Notes under the pieces: generated by a model
Seen by the model: only the letters and a program-made list of their open reading frames with translations
Told to the model about the DNA's origin: nothing
The model's database searches: none
Part shown: positions 60,155 through 64,000 of the stretch, in pieces
How positions within the stretch are numbered: position 1 is the stretch's first letter
Layout of the letters: each line of letters starts with the position of its first letter
Origin: Micromonospora trifolii
GTDB taxonomy: Bacteria; Actinomycetota; Actinomycetes; Mycobacteriales; Micromonosporaceae
Assembly (NCBI RefSeq): GCF_022229005.1
Contig: NZ_JAKKFD010000002.1
Span: 1-64,000, forward strand
DNA length: 64,000 nt
Direction: 5' to 3'
Translations under genes and position numbers: made by a program

Positions 60155-61441
60155 GTGCGACGTCGATCGATAATCGGCACTTCTCTGGCTGTGGTCGCCG
60201 CCATGAGCCTGACCGCCTGCGGCGGCGACGGCGGCGGCGAGGGCTCGAAGACCGTTCGCGTGACACTGGTCAACCACGTGTGGACCGAGAACATCAAGAA
60301 GGTCCTGCCGGAGTTCGAGAAGCAGTCCGGCCTCAAGGTGGAGGTCACCCAGCTCGGCGAGGACCAGCTCTCCGACCAGTACAACGTCAAGCTGAACGCC
60401 GGGTCCGACGACCTCGACGTGATGATGTACCGGCCCCTGCAGGAGGGGAAGCTGTTCGGCAAGAACAAGTACCTCGCCGACCTGAGCGAGAAGGTCAAGT
60501 CCGACAGCGCCTTCGAGTTCGGTGACTTCCAGGCCGGGCCGGTGCAGGCGACGACCTATGAGGACAAGGTCGTCGGGCTGCCGATCATCACCGAGCAGGA
60601 GGTCCTCTACTACCGCAAGGACCTGCTGACGAAGTCCGGTTTCACGGCGCCGCCCAAGACCCTCGACGAGCTCAAGGCGCAGGCCGCGAAGATCGAGGCC
60701 GACAACCCGGGCGTCGCCGGCTTCGTCGCCCGTACCGGCAAGGCCGCCGCCGTCACCCAGTTCTCCAGCTTCCTCTTCAGCTTCGGCGGCGACTTCGTGG
60801 ACGCCAGCGGAAAGGCCACTGTCAACACCGAGCAGGCCAAGCAGGCGTACGCCTACTACGGCGGGCTGCTCAAAGACCACGGCCCGGAGAACATCAGCAC
60901 CGACATGAGCTGGTCCGAGGCGATGGCGATCTTCACGCAGGGCAAGGCCGCCTTCTACACCGAGGCCAACTCGCTCTACAAGAACGCCACCGACCCGACC
61001 AAGTCCAAGGTCGTCGACTCCGTCGGCTTCGCCGCCTTCCCGGCCGGCCCGGCCGGGTCGAAGCCGTACAACATCCCGTCCTGGGCGCTCGGCGTGAACG
61101 ACAGCTCGGAGAACAAGGACAACGCCTGGAAGTTCATCCAGTGGGCCGCCGGCAAGGAGCAGGCGCTGGCGCAGCAGACGGCCGGCGTACCCGGTGCCCG
61201 TGCCTCGGTCTGGGCGAACCCGGCGGGTACCGCCTCCTACCCGAAGGACCTCGCCGAGGCCAACACGGTCAGCACCGCCAACGGCGTCGGGCACGACCGT
61301 CCGCTGGTGGTGAAGGTGGCCCAGGCGCGGGAGATCGTCGGCCAGCCGATCGTGGACACGATCACCGGCAAGGACGCCGCCAGCTCGGCGGACACGGCGA
61401 ACGCGGCGTTCCAGAAGTTCCTCGACGACGAGGCGAAGTAA
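60155..61441 (+). CDS. Sugar ABC transporter substrate-binding lipoprotein (CUT1 type)
   Basis: 428 aa from GTG 60155, with AAGGAG 12 bases upstream. Lipobox SLTAC, then a family 1 extracellular solute-binding fold: TLVNHVWTENIKKVLPEFEK, DDLDVMMYRPLQEGK, GLPIITEQEVLYYRKDLL, PYNIPSWALGVNDSSENKDN. First gene of the operon; a hairpin follows it. Confidence 0.9.
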   Translation: MRRRSIIGTSLAVVAAMSLTACGGDGGGEGSKTVRVTLVNHVWTENIKKVLPEFEKQSGLKVEVTQLGEDQLSDQYNVKLNAGSDDLDVMMYRPLQEGKLFGKNKYLADLSEKVKSDSAFEFGDFQAGPVQATTYEDKVVGLPIITEQEVLYYRKDLLTKSGFTAPPKTLDELKAQAAKIEADNPGVAGFVARTGKAAAVTQFSSFLFSFGGDFVDASGKATVNTEQAKQAYAYYGGLLKDHGPENISTDMSWSEAMAIFTQGKAAFYTEANSLYKNATDPTKSKVVDSVGFAAFPAGPAGSKPYNIPSWALGVNDSSENKDNAWKFIQWAAGKEQALAQQTAGVPGARASVWANPAGTASYPKDLAEANTVSTANGVGHDRPLVVKVAQAREIVGQPIVDTITGKDAASSADTANAAFQKFLDDEAK

Positions 61442-61452
61442 CCCACGCGTTG

Positions 61453-61480
61453 GGCGGCGGGGCCGACCGGCTCCGCCGCC
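61453..61480 (+). terminator. Attenuating hairpin between binding protein and permeases
   Basis: GGCGGCGG (61453-61460) pairs with CCGCCGCC (61473-61480), with an inner GCC/GGC pair set. It lies 12 bases after the binding-protein stop and would let more binding protein than permease be made. Confidence 0.55.
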
Positions 61481-61516
61481 TCGCCGGGACCTGACCCCTC
61501 CAACCCGGAGATCTCA

Positions 61517-62470
61517 ATGTCAGCCGTTCTCACCCCCCGTACCGATTCGCCCGAGGCCCCCGCGGCGCCAGTGGACACGACGTCGGCCTGGTCGCGTTGG
61601 GCCAACGAACACCGCAAGTGGCTCTTCGCGGCACCCGCCATGGCGTTCGTCGCCGTGCTGATCATCTTTCCGGTGGCGTGGACCGGGTACCTGAGCCTGA
61701 CCGACGCCGAGGGTTCGGTACGCGCCGAGTCCGAGTTCATCGGCTTCCAGAACTACCTCGACGTGCTCACCGACACCGACCGGTTCTGGCCGGCGGTCTG
61801 GCGTACGGTCCTCTTCACCGGCGTCGTGCTGTTCTTCGAGGTCGTGCTCGGCATGGCGATCGCCCTGCTCCTGTGGCGGCCCTTCCGCGGTGAGAAGTGG
61901 GTCCGCGTCGCGATCCTCCTGCCGCTGGTGGCCACTCCGGTGGCGGTCGGCATGATGTGGCGCCTGATCTTCGACCCCAACATCGGGATGGCGAACCAGC
62001 TGCTCGGCTGGATCGGCATCGGCCCCCAGCCCTGGCTGGCCGGGCAGCACTCGGCCCTGCCGACGACGATGTTCATCGACATCTGGCAGTGGACCCCGAT
62101 GGTCGTGCTGATCCTGCTCGCCGGGCTCACCTCGCTCTCCGACGAGCCCCAGGAGGCGGCCCGGATCGACGGCGCCAGCAGCTGGCAGCGGTTCCGGCAC
62201 GTGACCCTCCCGCTGCTGATGCCCACTGTGATCGTCGCCATCCTGCTGCGGGGCATCGACGCGCTCAAGACGTTCGACATCCTCTACGCCACCAAGGGGC
62301 GCGGCGGCGGGTCCTTCCACGAGGTCGAGACCCTCAACGTGTACGCGTACGGCCTCAGCTTCGACTACAACGACTACGGCGTCTCGTCGACAGTCCTCAT
62401 CATCTTCTTCCTGATCATCATCGGGGTGATGTGGGCCCTCACCTATCGCAAGAAGGGGCTGGGCCGATGA
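61517..62470 (+). CDS. Sugar ABC transporter permease 1 (CUT1, MalF-like)
   Basis: 317 aa. Six helices; LFAAPAMAFVAVLIIFPVAW start and coupling loop EAARIDGASSWQRFRHVTLP. Asn/Asp-rich second loop as usual. ATGA overlap with permease 2. Confidence 0.92.
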   Translation: MSAVLTPRTDSPEAPAAPVDTTSAWSRWANEHRKWLFAAPAMAFVAVLIIFPVAWTGYLSLTDAEGSVRAESEFIGFQNYLDVLTDTDRFWPAVWRTVLFTGVVLFFEVVLGMAIALLLWRPFRGEKWVRVAILLPLVATPVAVGMMWRLIFDPNIGMANQLLGWIGIGPQPWLAGQHSALPTTMFIDIWQWTPMVVLILLAGLTSLSDEPQEAARIDGASSWQRFRHVTLPLLMPTVIVAILLRGIDALKTFDILYATKGRGGGSFHEVETLNVYAYGLSFDYNDYGVSSTVLIIFFLIIIGVMWALTYRKKGLGR

Positions 62471-63282
62471 AGCCGAGCAAGCCGTACCGGGTGTTCCGCA
62501 ACTCGGCTCTGGTCGTCGTGGTGTTCGCGCTGATGGCGCCGCTGCTCTGGATGATCGCCGCGTCGTTCAAGACCAACGTGGACATCTACGACACCGCCAA
62601 GGCGTTCGTCTTCTCGCCCAGCCTGAAGAACTACGAGACAGTTCTCCAGCAGGCGAACTATCTCGAGTTCATCGGCAACAGCCTCTGGGTGGCGTTCGCG
62701 GCCACCACGCTCTCGCTCCTGCTCGGGGTGCCCGCCGCGTACTCGATGAGCCGGTTCAGCATGAAGAAGTCAGCGCTCGTCGTGCTCATGGCCCGGGTGA
62801 TCCCCGGCGTCTCGCTCCTGGTGCCCTGGTACTACGTCTTCTCGAACCTGAAGATGGTCGGCGGCTTCACAGTGCTGATCCTGAGTCACATGTTCGTGTC
62901 GCTGCCGCTGATCGTCTACATCATGATGGGCTACTTCGACGGCCTGCCGGCCGAGTTGGAAGAGGCCGCGCTGGTCGACGGGCTGACCCACATCGGCGCG
63001 TTCCGTCGGATCACCCTGCCGCTGTCGGTGGCCGGCGTCGCGACCGCCGGCATCCTCTCCTTCATCTTCTCCTGGAACAACTTCATGTTCGCCCTGGTGC
63101 TCTCCGGCTCCGACACCAAGACGCTCCCCGTCGCCATCTTCGACTTCGTCGGCTACGCCAGCATCGACTGGGGCGGCCTGATGGCAGCGGCGACGGTGGT
63201 CACCCTGCCGATCATGCTGATCGCGCTGTTCGTGCAGAAGTACGTCGTCTCCGGCCTCACCGCCGGTGCCACGAAGGGCTGA
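62467..63282 (+). CDS. Sugar ABC transporter permease 2 (CUT1, MalG-like)
   Basis: 271 aa, ATGA overlap. Six helices; ALMAPLLWMIAASFKTNVDI, coupling loop EEAALVDGLTHIGAFRRITL. No ATPase gene is seen in the operon up to the window edge; CUT1 systems of actinomycetes often share one general ATPase (MsiK type). Confidence 0.92.
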   Translation: MKPSKPYRVFRNSALVVVVFALMAPLLWMIAASFKTNVDIYDTAKAFVFSPSLKNYETVLQQANYLEFIGNSLWVAFAATTLSLLLGVPAAYSMSRFSMKKSALVVLMARVIPGVSLLVPWYYVFSNLKMVGGFTVLILSHMFVSLPLIVYIMMGYFDGLPAELEEAALVDGLTHIGAFRRITLPLSVAGVATAGILSFIFSWNNFMFALVLSGSDTKTLPVAIFDFVGYASIDWGGLMAAATVVTLPIMLIALFVQKYVVSGLTAGATKG

Positions 63283-63288
63283 CCGGGC

Positions 63289-64000
63289 ATGACGACGATC
63301 GCAACTGTGGAGACCTTCCTGGTCGCGCCCCGCTGGCTGTTCGTCCGGATCGAGACGGAGTCCGGCATCGTCGGCTGGGGCGAGGCGACCTGCGAGGGCC
63401 GGTCCGAGACCGTGCGCACTGCCGTCCACCAGCTCAGCGAGCTGCTCACGGGTCGGGACGCGCTGCGCATCGAGGACCACTGGCAGATGCTGACCAAGGG
63501 GTCCTTCTACCGGGGTGGCCCGATCCTGGCCAGCGCGGTGTCCGGTCTGGACCAGGCGCTCTGGGACATCGCCGGCAAGCACTACGGCGCCCCCGTGCAC
63601 CAACTCCTCGGCGGGCCGGTCCGGGACCGGATCCGGGTCTACGGCTGGATCGGCGGTGACGAGCCCGCCGAGATCCGCGATCAGATCAGCGCCCGGATCG
63701 AGGCGGGCCTGACCGCTGTGAAGATGAACGCGTCCGGGCGGATGGGCGCGCTCGCCTCGGTCGCCGACCTCGACGCGGTGGTGCAGCGGGTGGCCGTCGC
63801 CCGCGAGGTCCTCGGCGACGACCGCGACGTCGCTGTCGACTTCCACGGCCGGTTCACCCTCGCGAACGTCCGGCGGGTCGCCCCGCTGTTGGAGCCGTAC
63901 CGGCCGTTCTTCCTGGAAGAGCCGGTGGTGCCGGAGAACTCGCACCTGATCGGTGAGGTGGTCCGCTGCACCACCACCCCGATCTCGACGGGGGAGCGGC
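63289..64000 (+). CDS. dgoD: D-galactonate dehydratase (3' truncated by window)
   Basis: ATG seven bases after the permease stop. 237 codons are visible. Enolase superfamily, DgoD branch: FYRGGPILASAVSGLDQALW, HQLLGGPVRDRIRVYGWIGG, VDFHGRF with the metal-binding Asp and catalytic His, and FFLEEPVVPENSH. DgoD dehydrates D-galactonate to 2-keto-3-deoxy-D-galactonate. The window ends at the STGER metal-ligand motif. Other steps (kinase, aldolase) would be to the right. Confidence 0.88.
   Translation, partial: MTTIATVETFLVAPRWLFVRIETESGIVGWGEATCEGRSETVRTAVHQLSELLTGRDALRIEDHWQMLTKGSFYRGGPILASAVSGLDQALWDIAGKHYGAPVHQLLGGPVRDRIRVYGWIGGDEPAEIRDQISARIEAGLTAVKMNASGRMGALASVADLDAVVQRVAVAREVLGDDRDVAVDFHGRFTLANVRRVAPLLEPYRPFFLEEPVVPENSHLIGEVVRCTTTPISTGER

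Overview
The window is 64 kb of very GC-rich DNA. It has frequent GTG starts, ATGA/GTGA stop-start overlaps, AfsR/SARP and GntR-FadR regulators, ECF sigma factors with SnoaL-like tails and Tat/Sec-exported copper proteins. This points to a Gram-positive actinomycete, most likely Micromonospora or a close relative. That placement is inferred from gene content and style only.

Left part (1-21.4 kb). The window opens inside a class II lanthipeptide locus: the C-terminal cyclase part of a LanM, a short membrane protein and a C39-peptidase ABC exporter, facing an AfsR-type regulator. Next come a TetR/aldo-keto reductase pair, a LuxR/GNAT pair, a small membrane protein with a bicupin oxalate decarboxylase, and a leftward copper block (CopC-like, PCuAC lipoprotein, Tat DyP peroxidase, CopC, CopD-CtaG fusion, PepSY protein). 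Divergent from the copper block, a well-formed cobalamin riboswitch precedes a hotdog acyl-CoA thioesterase, an unexpected target.

Accessory island (about 21.84-33.25 kb). An alcohol dehydrogenase gene carries a frameshift and stops abruptly at 21.84 kb. The next 11 kb has lower and uneven GC, many unrecognised genes and no integrase. It holds two related modules (short GntR regulator, then a set of tiny coupled genes), a fragment resembling the 3' end of a tRNA-Val gene, a membrane-anchored nuclease-fold protein with an atypical active site, and three adjacent single-TM proteins, at least one with an exact heptad coiled coil. It looks like stacked remnants of integrative elements.

Middle (33.3-41.6 kb). 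ECF sigma factor, ankyrin protein, BtuF-like cobalamin-binding protein, a complete five-gene peptide/nickel-type ABC importer whose genes all overlap, and lspA.

Right part (41.6-64 kb) is mainly sugar-acid catabolism. LutABC (L-lactate oxidation) and a FadR-type regulator face a long operon with a CUT2 sugar transporter, an enolase-superfamily enzyme, an L-fucose-dehydrogenase-like AKR, a FAH-family hydrolase, L-fuconate dehydratase and an SDR. Together these form a non-phosphorylating L-fucose pathway whose end products, pyruvate and L-lactate, feed LutABC. A HEAT-like protein, a secreted phosphoesterase, a second ECF sigma factor and a cupin/DUF6069-like membrane protein follow. The window ends in a second sugar-acid operon (FadR regulator, CUT1 transporter, D-galactonate dehydratase cut by the window edge).
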